This document shows positions 1-10,650 of a stretch of 64,000 bases of DNA, piece after piece. The translations under genes and the position numbers were made by a program. Numbering within the stretch: position 1 is the first letter of the stretch; every line of letters begins with the position of its first letter. The notes beneath the pieces are model-generated. The model saw only the letters and a program-made list of their open reading frames with translations, had not been told where the DNA came from and searched no databases. The DNA is from Salminus brasiliensis (Eukaryota; Chordata; Actinopteri; Characiformes; Bryconidae), in NCBI RefSeq assembly GCF_030463535.1, contig NC_132900.1, positions 24,421,456 to 24,485,455 of the forward strand, read 5' to 3'.

Positions 1-640
1 TAGTAAATAAAAACTGTATATATGTGTCATACATTTTGTTAACTCACATGAAGCCTTTACCTTTGTATTTCATTTCAAATTTAAATAGTACCTTCTTAGG
101 AATGTGCCCATCTGATCCAGGGAGTATCAACTGTTTTATTAACAATCCAGTTCTGAGTCTTTGTTTTAATCATGGTTAAAACAACTACAGAGCTCATCTC
201 ACCTGGTGTCCTCAATGCGCCGATAACAGACAGGATTGGACAGGATTCTTAGATTCTAAAAACACTATAAAACATTTTATGAAATGTCTTTAATAAACTA
301 AATAAATCTGTCCATAATTTCTCATTATATAAACAGTTAATACAAATAAAGTGATTTAACTTCACTGTTAATCAACAGCACATCTTATCTAAACTGTGGG
401 GCTGTATTATTTCCATGAACACAAAGATTGGATCGGTATCTGGCGATACTCAGTAAATATATTAGTTCCCTGACCTACATCCTAGTAATTACATAACGTC
501 CTCCAGAAAAGGTTCACTGGTTGTTCCACCAGGAAAATAGTGATAGCAATCTCAATAAAACAACTAGAGTAGAAGAAAAAGTGAAGAAGAACAACTTAGG
601 AACTTCTACAGCGGCAGTGGAGCTTCCCAGTCCTTCCAGC
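1..640. other. AT-rich intergenic sequence, no gene seen
   Basis: No open frame, splice-like gene structure or recognisable repeat was found here. The base composition is AT-rich and typical of the gene-poor left part of the window. Confidence 0.5.
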
Positions 641-1024
641 ATCTCTAAGAACGAAAACTGACGTGTGTTTGTCAGGTCTTCACCGTCTCGCTCTCCCCCA
701 GGTGTGCCCCCAGGACTCCTCCTCCCTGCCTATAGAAAGAGCTGGGACTCCAGATTCCTGATTACTGCTTCCCCTGATTACTAACTCTCTCCACCTGTGA
801 CTGTAGTTTTATAATCCCCTCTTTCACGCTGTGTCGACGCTGTGATATGTCATGATTGTGCGTTCATTGCATCAGCTTATTCTATGGTCTGTTCAAGGAG
901 AGACTTTCTCGTTATCTACGTCTCGTGTTCATGCTTTGCCCTCTGGTAATCTCTGTCTTTTGTTTCCTTTGCTTGTTCGAAGCTCAGCTTCGCGTTTTGG
1001 TTTTGTTTCTAGTTACCCTGTCGA

Positions 1025-1400
1025 ACCACTGCTTTGTGGCTTTTGTTCACTCCCTTCTTGTTTTTCCGAAGCTCTGTTCAAGGTTTTTTGTTTCTCACCG
1101 TTTACCTCCATCTCCCCCTTGCCTAGTTGTAGTCACCTAAGCGCGGCTTGTGGTTTTTCGTTGTGATTATTTACTTGCCCCCTCCTGAGCACTGCTCGGT
1201 GGTTTTCGGTTTTCCCTGTTTATTCCTCCCTCGACTATTCATTGTACAAGCGCCTTTCCTCCCAAACTCTGATTTGTTGTTTTGCCCAGTCCAGGTTAAT
1301 TTGACCTCTTAGCTTTTGTTTCACTGTTTGTCCCTAGTTTGCAGCAAATCCTGTTTTGTCCCCTTTTGTTTAATTGCCCTTTTCCGCAATGGGCTCAACC
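1025..1400 (+). repeat. 5' LTR segment of the Gypsy relic
   Basis: This stretch repeats at 3527-3870 in direct orientation. Both start with CACTGCTTTGTGGCTTTTG and share CCCCTCCTGAGCACTGCTC and CATTGTACAAG further in. By eye the copies are roughly 80 percent alike with small indels, which suggests an old insertion. The true LTR probably begins further left, since T/C-rich sequence with a TATAAT-like stretch near 810 precedes it. Confidence 0.7.
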
Positions 1401-1429
1401 CATGTTTGCAGAGGGAGTCGACATGTCGT

Positions 1430-1610
1430 GATTGTGAGTTGGATCTAAACCAATTCATAGCTCTGGTCATTCGTCTTGACCAACTTCTACCGTTCTTGAC
1501 CATGCTGCTGATGGCTCCCTCTGTTCCCATGGAGATGGCTTCTAGCCATTTTAACCTGGAGCAGGGAGCATGAGAGAGGCTTACTGTAGAGGCTCAAATC
1601 ATGTAAGGCG
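1430..1610 (+). pseudogene. Possible gag remnant of the Gypsy relic
   Basis: Short open stretches between the 5' LTR and the protease fragment sit where gag belongs. No zinc knuckle or clear capsid motif is visible, so the assignment rests on position only. Confidence 0.3.
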
Positions 1611-1738
1611 TGATTGGGGCCTCAGGCCGCAGAGAGCCCTTGCCCAACTCCCTGGACAGCACATGGAGTTCACTCCAACGCGATGAGTACTCCCTCCTGG
1701 GGGTTGATTTCAAAATCTATTAAGTTGTCTGTCTCAGG

Positions 1739-2040
1739 ATGCTCTCAGAGCAGACTACATTATTTTCAGCTCTGATTGACTGCGGTGCAGAGGGGAACTT
1801 CATGAGTGCTGATGTCATCGCGCAGCTGGGGATCCCTATCCGGCCCCTCTTAAAGACCCTTCGGATAACTTGCCTGGATAGAGAGCCTTTGGGACAACCT
1901 GCCCCCATTGCCCACATCATGGTATCGGTCCAACTGTTTTCCAGTACTTTGCACTCAGAGAGGATCACCTTTTAAGTGTTACCTGTATCTGACTATGCTA
2001 TAATTCTCGGTATTCCTTGGCTAACAAGACATAACCCCAT
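1739..2040 (+). pseudogene. Gypsy retropepsin-like protease fragment
   Basis: The fragment reads ALIDCGAEGNF, where retropepsins of this type carry a D-[ST]-G catalytic triad followed by a similar stretch. Here the serine/threonine is cysteine (DCG). A TAA stop at about 1973 interrupts it, and the following ILGIPWLTRHNP motif, normal for Gypsy proteases, continues just downstream. It is part of a dead element. Confidence 0.75.
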
Positions 2041-2137
2041 ATTTCCTGGTCTGATAGGGAGATGCCGATAGTATGGTCCTCTTACTGCTTCACACATTGC
2101 ATTGGCCAAGCCTCCAATAGACTAATGTCCATGTCTA

Positions 2138-2995
2138 TTGAAAGCTCTGAGTCTGAGTCCCTGGTTGTTATTCCCACTGTATGCCGACTTCAACAATGTT
2201 TTTAGCAAGACCCAGGCCACCAAGCTGACCTCCCATCACCCATATGATTGCGCCATAGACCTGGTGGACAATTACACATTCCCTAAAGTGTGCATCTATC
2301 CCCTTATGGGAGAGGAGGAACGGGCGATGGAGGAATACATCACTGAAGACCTAGCACAACCCTATACAACCCTCAAAGTCCATGGTGGCCTCAGGCTTTT
2401 TTTTTGTCAAGAAAAGGGTGGTGTGTTGCATCCATGTATCAATTATAGGGCACTAATTGTCATTACAAAGAAGTATCCCTATCCCCTACCTCTAATCCCT
2501 CCACTCTGGAACAGCTTCCAGACTAAACCTATAGTGCGTACAATCTAGTGTGCATCTGAGAGAGAGATGAATGGAAGATGGCTTTTCTCACCACTAGGGG
2601 GCATTACCAGTATCAGGTTATGCCCTTTGGTCTGGGGAATGCTCCCTCCGTCTCCTAGGCCTTCATCAATGATGTCCTCTGAGACTATCTAGAGCATTTT
2701 GTCATGGCCTTCTTGGACAAAATCTCAGTTTACTCTCCCGATCTGTCTACCCACATTCAACACGTCCGCCAAGTCCTGACCAAACTTAAGGCCTTATCAG
2801 TTGTATGCCAAGTTAGAGAAGTGTGCCTTCCACCTGCGCCAAGTCAGTTTTCTGGGGCACATATTCAGTGAGGATGGTGTTACCATAGACCAAGCCAAGG
2901 GCTGTACTGGACTGGCCCACTCCTACCTCGGTCAAGGACATCCAAAGATTCACGGGCTTTGCAAACTTCTATCCATGTTTTATCAGGGACTTTAG
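2138..2995 (+). pseudogene. Gypsy reverse transcriptase, broken
   Basis: Recognisable RT blocks are present: the N-terminal finger region with INYRALI and KKYPYPLPLI, a later [10 protein letters not shown] block, and the thumb region LEKCAFHLRQVSFLGHIFS. The blocks lie in different frames with in-frame stops between them. The catalytic [YF]xDD box reads FLDK, so the second catalytic aspartate is lost. The product could not be a functional polymerase. Confidence 0.85.
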
Positions 2996-3099
2996 CACAC
3001 TTACTGGTCCCATCACTTCTCACATGGATGGTATCAGCAGATGGGTCCTTCCAAGTGATAAACGTGCATTTACCTCTGCCCCGGTGTTCAAGCATCCCG

Positions 3100-3180
3100 A
3101 CCCCCAGAAGACTTTCATAGTTAAAGTGGATGCCTCTGGTACCAAGGTAGGGGCAGTCCTCTCCCAGCGGCACTAAAAGG
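3100..3180 (+). pseudogene. Start of Gypsy RNase H, truncated
   Basis: FIVKVDASGTKVGAVLSQ is the first strand and first catalytic aspartate of a Gypsy RNase H. The domain stops at a TAA about 60 bases later. Sequence resumes almost at once in the integrase C-terminus, which marks the deletion junction between about 3177 and 3200. Confidence 0.7.
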
Positions 3181-3201
3181 ATCAATGACGTTTGTTATCA
3201 G

Positions 3202-3504
3202 TTGAAACTTCGTCCACACTCCCACATTTATAACTCATTCCATGTATTTCTGTTGAAGCCAGTGGTTTCTGGTCCATTGAACGAAGCGTCATCTACCGAT
3301 GCCCGTCTGGAGCCAGTGGAGGTCGAAAGAGCTCCCGCATACAATGTTAAAGAGGTGGACTCTAGAAGACAATACCTGCTGGACTGGGAGGGGTACGGTC
3401 CTGAGGAATGTTCCTGGGTGCTGGCTGACCATGTCCTTGACCCTGCCTTGCTTCAAGACTTTTATGCTTTCCTAGGCCCCAAGGATGTTGTGGTTTATGT
3501 TTAA
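3202..3504 (+). pseudogene. Gypsy integrase C-terminal region with chromodomain
   Basis: The open stretch begins in the integrase C-terminal beta domain (FHVFLLKPVV) and runs into a chromodomain (YLLDWEGYGPEECSWV followed by DHVLDP), the arrangement seen in chromovirus-type Gypsy elements. It ends at TAA in 3502-3504, just before the 3' LTR. The integrase zinc finger and DDE core are missing. Confidence 0.8.
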
Positions 3505-3526
3505 TCCCTTCCCATATTGCATATAG

Positions 3527-3870
3527 CACTGCTTTGTGGCTTTTGTTCACTCCCTTCCTGTTTCGTGGTTTTTCGTTTCTCCCTGTTTATCTCCTTCTCC
3601 CCCTGTCACCCAAGTAGTCACCCAAGCGGCTTTTGGTTTTTTGTTGTGATTATTCTCCTGTCCCCTCCTGAGCACTGCTCAGTGGTTTTTGGTTTCCCCA
3701 GTTTATTGCTCCCTTGATTATTCCCTGATCATTGTACAAGCTCCTTTCCTCCCAGACCCTCATCTGTTTTGCCCAATCCAGATTCATTTGACGTCTTAGC
3801 TTTTGTTTCACTGGTTGTCCCTATTTAGCTGCAAACCCTGTTTTGGACTCCTCTGGTGCGATGGGCGCCT
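3527..3870 (+). repeat. 3' LTR segment of the Gypsy relic
   Basis: Direct copy of 1025-1400, immediately after the chromodomain stop codon. It ends near 3870 where the unrelated leader of the minus-strand element begins. Confidence 0.7.
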
Positions 3871-4194
3871 GCATGAGAAAGTCAAGAATGTCCCACAAGC
3901 TAGGATACTCATGTTAGGCACCCTGGTTAGCCTTGCCTATATTGCTCTCAGACTCAAGGCTAATCTCGCCAAGCCCTAGCTCTCCCTCAAAGTTCTCCCC
4001 ATTCCATAGGGGAAAGCCTTCAAATGAGTGAGAGACCCGGGAACCCCGTCTTCGCTGTCTCCTGCGGCCTTGGGTGGAGGAGGGCTCTTTCTCCTTCCAT
4101 ACATAGCCAAAAGGGGGGCCCGGAAAGGGGGTCCGTCTAATGGCATATCTGGCCCAGGGATTACCCACTACGTCCATCTTTTGGTCTGGTCTTC
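3870..4194 (-). mobile_element. Leader and first coding stretch of a second LTR element
   Basis: On the minus strand, directly inside the LTR at 4195-4550, lies an open stretch beginning at an ATG near 4174 (MDVVGNPWARYAIRR), rich in Arg and later acidic, running to 3914. It lies where gag would start, but I do not recognise a domain. The element is cut off at about 3870 where it meets the plus-strand Gypsy relic. Confidence 0.45.
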
Positions 4195-4550
4195 TGTCAC
4201 GTTTTGTCACAGTTGGAGACAGAGGTGGATGTACTCGTTGGGTATCTTTTAATACAGGAAAATAAAACACAACAAACAGAAAGCAAACAAGCACAAAGTT
4301 TACCAAAAAAACAACAACACAAGAATCTCATAAACCGACATGAACACACACCAACACAGACATGCACCCATGCACAAGGCACGACTGAAGCAAAGGGGTA
4401 CTTATAAAGAGAATAACGAGGAACACCTGGGAGTAACAAGGGGGCATGGTAACAAAGGAGACACTGGTGGAAACACTAATAGACAGGCGTGGCTGGGATA
4501 GACAAGACACAAACAGAGGCACACATGACAGAACAGGGGCAGGCATGACA
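4195..4550 (-). repeat. LTR (356 bp) of a minus-strand LTR retrotransposon
   Basis: On the minus strand this runs TGTCATGCC...ACGTGACA, giving the TG...CA ends and 5-bp inverted termini (TGTCA/TGACA) of an LTR. Inside are a TATA-like CTTTATAAGTACC (near 4400) and AATAAA-like/TATTAAA signals near the 3' end, in the right order for promoter and polyadenylation. No second copy of this LTR is in the window. Confidence 0.7.
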
Positions 4551-5400
4551 ATACTAAACTATACTAAACTGGAACTGGAGAAAGTGCTCTACTGGAGTAG
4601 AAGCAGAAGTATGAAACTGTCCAAACACCTTTACTGACGAAGTCACAGAATTATATCTATTTTGTCATATTATGATATTATGTATTTAAATATTGATGCT
4701 ATAGAGTACCTTTCCATCAGAATTCTTAGGTTCTTTGTTGAAGAAAAAATTACTCTTCCATACCAGTGATTCTCTCAACCCTGGTCCTGGTATTTTTATC
4801 AGTGTTAAATATAACATTAAAACATGGCAAAGTTATTTTATTGGTTCTTTATGCAACAGTGATATGAAGCAGGACAGACCCTACTGCTTCACCCTTAAAT
4901 AAATGACTCCGGTGCATCATGAGTAAAATGAATCAGTAACCTGATCCAGCTCCTGAGGATCACGCAGCTTCAGACAACAGAGGGGGCAGAAATGAGGTGT
5001 GTGTTGACCCAAGATGACAAATGGCCTCCATTAGAGATGAGCTGTGTTTGCTCTGTGACTCCATACGGCCCTGACTGAGTTAGCGTGAAAGGTAATGGGT
5101 TTTATTTCTGTTCTTTTGGTTCTTTTGTACACAGAACCATCTGCTCAGGAGGGAGCAGGCTGTTCTGGTAGGAGCGAGAGCAATACAGCACCGGATAAGA
5201 TAAAATCTATTTAAATAACATGGAAATATACTAGAAACACTACGGACATAAAACACTATCCTTGATCCACGATCCTTAGCACAGAAAAATTACAGAAGAA
5301 ACTATAGGACAATACAAATTGTAAACTTTTACTCTATCTTACATCAATATTGATGCAATAATCCCCAAGAGAGAGTGGTATAGTGTATAGAGATATTGGT
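4551..5400. other. Intergenic sequence, nothing recognised
   Basis: No gene or clear repeat was identified between the LTR and the SINE-like segment. Confidence 0.4.
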
Positions 5401-5409
5401 GTTGGCATG

Positions 5410-5510
5410 CTTCTGTTAAAGACACAAGGCTGCACTGGGGATTGAACCTGTGACCTTCCGATGACAGAGCCAGTGATAGACAGCTGCTCCACCTAGGAGC
5501 TTCCTGTTAC
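5410..5510 (-). mobile_element. tRNA-derived SINE fragment
   Basis: On the minus strand the sequence has a tRNA-like head with GGTTCAATCCC, matching the Pol III B box, and an upstream A-box-like TAGGTGGAGCAG. It cannot be a functional tRNA because the arms do not pair well. It is best read as the head of a tRNA-related SINE. Confidence 0.5.
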
Positions 5511-6430
5511 TGTAATTACATCACAGTTCTGATAGGCCTGATATTTATTAGCTTTTTAGACACAAAACATTGACAAAGAATAAAGTTTCTTTATATTTAC
5601 GTGGCTCAGTTTCTTCTCGTCCATATTTAAAGAGCTTAACCATGTGATGATGAAAGATGTCTGCCTCCAGTGCAGTGTTTTAGTGGTGTATGGTCCCAGT
5701 TGATCTCATTAGTGTTGTGTGTAGTTCTGGTTTTCTCTTTTTGTAATTTTGTAAAAAATAAAAAATAAAAAAAAAAGAGAAAAGATGACTCATTCACACA
5801 GAATACTGATTCTAAATGCAATTAATTAAATATACACTCTTATTTTAAGAAATCTTAACGTAACGACAGCAACAGGGGTTAATAACCATAGTTGTAATGC
5901 AGAAGGCATAGGGACTATGCTACATGCTCAGTAGTTTTCACCACAGCACATTTACAGCAAAGGGTCATCTTTATCATCTCAAAATGTACTATGCCAAAAT
6001 AACAATGCAGGGCTTTACAGGAAACAGAGCTGGAATTAAAGAGTGAAAGGAATCACTTTTAATGACCCAGAAGTTATGCAACTTCCACAGGAATGTGAAA
6101 GACATGCTGGATTTCTCGGTTTGCTGAAATCCAGGGCCACACTGCTGTTTACTTAACCAGAAAACACACTGGGGTATTACCGTCAGTGGCAGTTGTGAAA
6201 CATGCGTTGTACTGAAGAGTGCACACACATCAAATGCATCAATCAATCAATAAAAAAACATGCTGTGCATGTTAATAAAGCTATAAAAGTAAGCTGAATG
6301 CAGGAATTACACATAAAAATGATGACCAGGCAAATCCTACTCAGATTACTCAATCAAATATTCCAAAAGCTACTTAAAGAAGCAGTCTGTGTAAAGTAAT
6401 GTGCCCCGATTCAGTCGAGTACAACAGGAG
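5511..6430. other. Intergenic sequence, nothing recognised
   Basis: AT-rich, with an A-rich stretch near 5755-5780. No coding or repeat assignment. Confidence 0.4.
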
Positions 6431-6439
6431 ATGCTAGGC

Positions 6440-7230
6440 TAATGATGCTAACAAACACTGGACTGATCTCACCTGTGCACCAATCTCATCTCTCTGGGTT
6501 CAGGCCTCAGACATCAGTCGCAATCTTCAAGTCAAGGCTGAAAGCTCACCTGGTTAGTTTAGCTTTTGGTAATTATTGTTTTCCTTTAGATAAAGGTTGT
6601 AGATTCGGGGATTCATGTACCTAGGGAATTTTGGTAAACTGAGATGTTGATGCTGTCATCCCACTGCTTGCACGCAATCACTCAGGTTTGTGGACAGTGG
6701 AGCAGATGAAATCCAGTGCTTCAGGGTGCTCCCATGTCTGTGTTACCTTCTGGCTCTGCACTTTAAGTTAGGCTGTTACTAGTTGCTAGCCACACTCTGA
6801 TAATGTTCACATTCTCTGTACTCCATACATCCAAAAGCAATTCCATCTCTTTCCTGCTTTCTTGTAAATGATTGCCCATACATCTAGCACTGACACTGAC
6901 CCTGCTCTGCCTCAGACCAGCTGCTCATCTTCCAGTTACTGATACCTGCCTCTGACTAGTTGCCACCCTACATTACCAACTACATTGAAGTTTACATGGT
7001 CTGTAACTGCTGCTACTAACATTGTTATTATTACCATTAATCATCATTATTAATTTCAATGGTGGCTTTTTAACAGTAAGTTATAAGTATTCTTGACCAG
7101 AGGAAGATGGGTCCCCCCTTGTGAGTCTTCTACCAGCTTTGAGGGACTTTTCCTTGCCACTGTTGATTTTGGCTTTCTTCCCCGAAGTTTTATGTTGATT
7201 TGATTTGTGACAGCCTAAGTGCAGTGTTTG
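6440..7230 (+). mobile_element. LINE 3' end (L2/CR1-like), copy 1
   Basis: The sequence encodes a short C-terminal LINE ORF2 tail (FKSRLKAHLVSLAFGN) followed by a 3' untranslated part. It matches, in reverse orientation, the sequence at about 16500-17243: both contain TTTAGCTTTTGGTAATTA, TGCTTGCACGC and TCAGGGTGCTCCCATG in the same order. Both copies lack the 5' end, as expected of target-primed truncation. Confidence 0.7.
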
Positions 7231-7787
7231 TCAGCAGAGTTAACGTAATCTCCAGTTGTAAACTAAGCACACATCATTTAACAAACATGTCTTGGCTGAG
7301 TGACTGAATCTGGGTTCAGTGATCAATCATGGTACTTTTAATTTACAACAAACTGCTCCTTTAACACAGTTGTGTAAAACCATTTGACTTTTTGAATTAT
7401 GACATTATTATGACTAGTAATGGCACAATATTACATTGTAATTCTTTATGAATTCTGTAATTCTGTATCATTTATGACTCTTAGTTTAATGAACGAAGTG
7501 GAGAACCTGTGTAGTAAGAGCAAACTGTACACGTTTGATCCTTCTCACATTAGTGTGGAAAGATTTTAGAATGTTCTGAAATTGATGGGAAGTTATAGCT
7601 GTGTTTACAGATTTGTTTAGTAGGAATATCCTGTACATTTTGTTCTTTTTTAACCAAATGTAACTACTGTAATGAATTGTTATTACTTTGAAATTGCATA
7701 GGAGAGCAGTATGTCTGGACTTGTTCGTTACAGAAAGCAGGACCTCATGTTCCTGTAAGTCTTAGAGGTAAGGTACACTGTGGTGCT

Positions 7788-7801
7788 TTTAGTGTGTGTG
7801 T

Positions 7802-7842
<41 letters not shown>
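7788..7842. repeat. (TG)n microsatellite
   Basis: An almost perfect TG run of about 55 bp with one TA interruption. Confidence 0.9.
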
Positions 7843-7845
<3 letters not shown>

Positions 7846-8290
7846 ATGGTCCTCATAACACGGCAGCCTCCCCGTCGCTGGCTAAAAAAGGCGGCACTAT
7901 ATAAGCCACCATGTATTTATGTCTAAAAGTGGTTGCTGTATATTTGCGTGGGTGGATTCTTTATTGCGGGTGAAAAGTGAAAGCGTGGAATGGGCTAAGT
8001 CATGCTTTTCCAAGGACGTTAATGACAGGCTGAGGAGGGAGACGCTGTCATCCACACACACACAGATACACGCCAACCGAACCCGCCCGGCTCTGTGTGC
8101 ATGTAAAGTCTGCTGTACAGCCATCGACAATTACCCAAAATTGCCCGGCGGTTCTGTCTGCCGGCCCGTCGTGAGAAAATGCTGCATGTTTTTTGTGGCG
8201 TGTTTTTATGGTTGCTGTGCAATAAAGACAATAGACCCAGAATGGACTGAGTTTGTCCAGTGACTGACCTGCTCTGAAACTGCACTGCGA
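7843..8290. promoter_or_regulatory. Candidate conserved noncoding element
   Basis: A GC- and CpG-richer island of about 450 bp in otherwise AT-rich sequence. It has TATATAAG near 7899 and AATAAA near 8220, and no microsatellite or known repeat inside. Frames are open on both strands (for example 7919-8263 plus and 8048-8353 minus), more consistent with unusual composition or constraint than with a protein. It could be an enhancer or a small exon of an unseen gene. Confidence 0.25.
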
Positions 8291-9640
8291 GATTATGAGC
8301 CATGCAATTAGATGCAGGACTGCAATTACAGCTAAATGACCTCTACTTTCCATCCTGAATACCTCTGCAGTTGAAACAACAGCTTTGCATCTTGGGTTTT
8401 AATGTAGATTAACCCGTTGCACCTGGTGGTTTCGGTACCGGAAGTAGCAGAAAGCCACCGGTTTAAATCTGCCACTAGATGGTGCTGCGTTCCTGTCCAC
8501 GTTATCCACAGTAGCTAGTGGAACCAGCGGGTTCTAGGCAGTTGCGTGTTCTCCAGCACTACATAACATACACACAAGTGATCACTCACACTGTAAAAAA
8601 AATGTCATGCCAAATTTCAGATCATTTTTTAGGTAACTCAACTTAGTTTATTTAAAGGTTCTCCCAACTCACATTTTTGTCTTTATCTGTTTGGTCAACA
8701 ATTCATATTGAGTTGAGCCTCAAAAACATAAGAAATGAGCTGCAGCGAACATTGATTAAATATTGTGTAAGATGTTTCTCTGTTCTTCCCCCTCAATTTG
8801 TTTACTGTGTTCCCATCTGCAAGTAAGAACTCCACATATCATAAAGAGGCAGGTCTTCCTATTCTCAGACTCCTGACCATGGGGAACGTATGATCTCCTG
8901 TCTCTTAACAAACAGGCTGGTTGCACCATTCTTGAGCCACTTTTGGCACTGTTGTTGTTATTTATTTATCACATCATCTGACAAAAAAATACAATGCATA
9001 AACGTGACAGTATGGATTAAATGATCGTGTTTATAATTTTTATAATTATGTTACATTAATAAGTAGTAGTAGTTTTATTACTGAGAGAATATATTGAAGA
9101 AATAACCAGCAAAGTGTAGTGGGTAACAGACAGTGTTCAATTCCTTGGCATGGCAAGTACACAATACTACACCAATAAGACTCCTTATGCAAGAATCCTA
9201 ACAGTATATTCTCCTGTTTAACCTGTGCAACATAATTTAAATGAAAGAGCTCTGGATTAGAGTGTCAGCCAAATGCCATAAATGTAAGGCAGCCCAGTGC
9301 TGGGTCTGTTTAAAGCATGTGCTCTGTTGTATACCACCTGTAGTCAACCAATAAAAAAGCATTGTATACGCAATCCAGTTACATCTACTGTTGCATGACT
9401 AATACAAACTGTATTTGAGTGTCGCAGTTGTGTTAATGAAAATAGTCTGAATGCTCCATGTATGAGGTTTTAATATGACACTTGCTTGTGTTGCCATTGT
9501 CCTTTACAGTCAGAAGAGCTACCATTCCAAAGCAAATGCCACTCTAACAGTGTGCTACACAGTAGGTGTGGCACTTCAAACTGGCCTGTCAGTCAATCCT
9601 CTGGCATGGCCTGCCATATCCTAATTTAACCTTCTGACCC
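8291..9640. other. Intergenic sequence with vague repeat fragments
   Basis: Contains a GTAACTCAACTTAGTTTATTT-like stretch near 8630 that recalls short teleost interspersed repeats. No gene was found. Confidence 0.3.
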
Positions 9641-9643
9641 GTA

Positions 9644-9644
<1 letters not shown>

Positions 9645-9678
<34 letters not shown>

Positions 9679-9725
9679 TGCCCTCCATCACAGTCAGCTG
9701 GCAGAGACCTCACAAGTCATGAGAG

Positions 9726-9780
<55 letters not shown>
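9645..9780. repeat. Two (CA)n microsatellites
   Basis: CA runs at about 9648-9675 and 9731-9780, separated by about 55 bp that includes two near-copies of AGAGACCTCACA. A poly-C run of 12 follows at about 9987. Confidence 0.9.
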
Positions 9781-9782
<2 letters not shown>

Positions 9783-10239
9783 AGCCCAACAGTTGTCTAC
9801 GTCAGTCCACTAAGTGTCCTCTGTGACACAAATCACACTTCAGGCACTTTAGAGTCCACTGAAACAATACAGCCTGCAGAAAAGCACTGAAACCTAATTT
9901 ACGATGCGCCAGCATGCACGTTTACTGCAAAATGAGTGATTCCAGGTATGTGCTGACCTCACATTTCAAGGACAATTTAAAAACACCCCCCCCCCCCAAG
10001 CCCCTCCCAACCAGAAGATCTCAATGAATCATGAGTAAACTGTGACAGTTAAGCTACAGCACTCTCTAGTGGTGGCCACTCATTTAATGGCTAAAAAAGT
10101 TTATGTTACTAAATGGGCATGTTATTAAATGAATTTAATTATTTACAAGTAGGTTAAAGGGAAAATCTCTACTACTAAGATTTCTTTTCAGTAGGTGTGA
10201 AAGTTCTTTTTCTCTGCATGCTTGGTTAGCCTCTTTTCA

Positions 10240-10650
10240 CTGTCCACTCTATTAGACACGCTTACCAAGTTGGTCCACCTTGTAGATGTAAAGTCAGAGA
10301 CTGAAGCTCATCTATAGCTGCACAGTTTGTGTTGGTCATCCTTCATCAGTGGTCACATGACGCTGCTGGTTGAATATTTCTGTTCTCAGTCCAGCAGTGA
10401 CAGGTGTTTAAAAACTCCAGCAGCACTGCTGTGTCTAATCCACTTTTAACAGCACAACACCACCACTATGTCAGTGTCACTGAATGGCTGAGAATGACCC
10501 ACCATCTGAAAAAGACCTGCTCTGTGGTGGTCCTGTGGGTCCTGAACATTGAAGAAAAGGGTGAAAAGGAGACTAACAGAGTATGCAGAAAAAAAGATGG
10601 ACTACATCTGTAATTATAGAACTACAAAGTGCTCCTATATGGTAAGTGGA
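10240..10650 (+). repeat. Fold-back repeat family, copy 1
   Basis: Positions 10250-10470 match the reverse complement of 25595-25885 (for example TGTAGATGTAAAGTCAG and AACTCCAGCAGCACTGCT), while 10490-10640 matches 25935-26100 in direct orientation (GAATGACCCAC and GTGCTCCTATATGGTA). The inner module is therefore inverted relative to the outer one between the two copies. Confidence 0.75.

Larger units (their letters stand above)
650..3900 (+). mobile_element. Degenerate Gypsy (chromovirus-like) LTR retrotransposon
   Basis: Fragments of a Ty3/Gypsy pol polyprotein lie in order on the plus strand: aspartic protease (about 1739-2040), reverse transcriptase (2138-2995), the very start of RNase H (about 3109-3177), then the integrase C-terminus with a chromodomain (3202-3504). 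The coding part is bracketed by two similar non-coding stretches (about 1025-1400 and 3527-3870), which I read as the two LTRs. The frame is broken by several stops and shifts. Most of RNase H and the integrase catalytic core are absent, so the copy carries a large internal deletion and is dead. LTR outer edges are not resolved. Confidence 0.85.

Noticed and set aside
5410-5510. Functional tRNA gene
   Set aside because: A and B boxes are present but the arms do not form a cloverleaf; it fits a SINE head.
8019-8353. Minus-strand frames of 94 and 101 codons
   Set aside because: Overlapping frames on both strands with no domain; attributed to composition of the island at 7843-8290.
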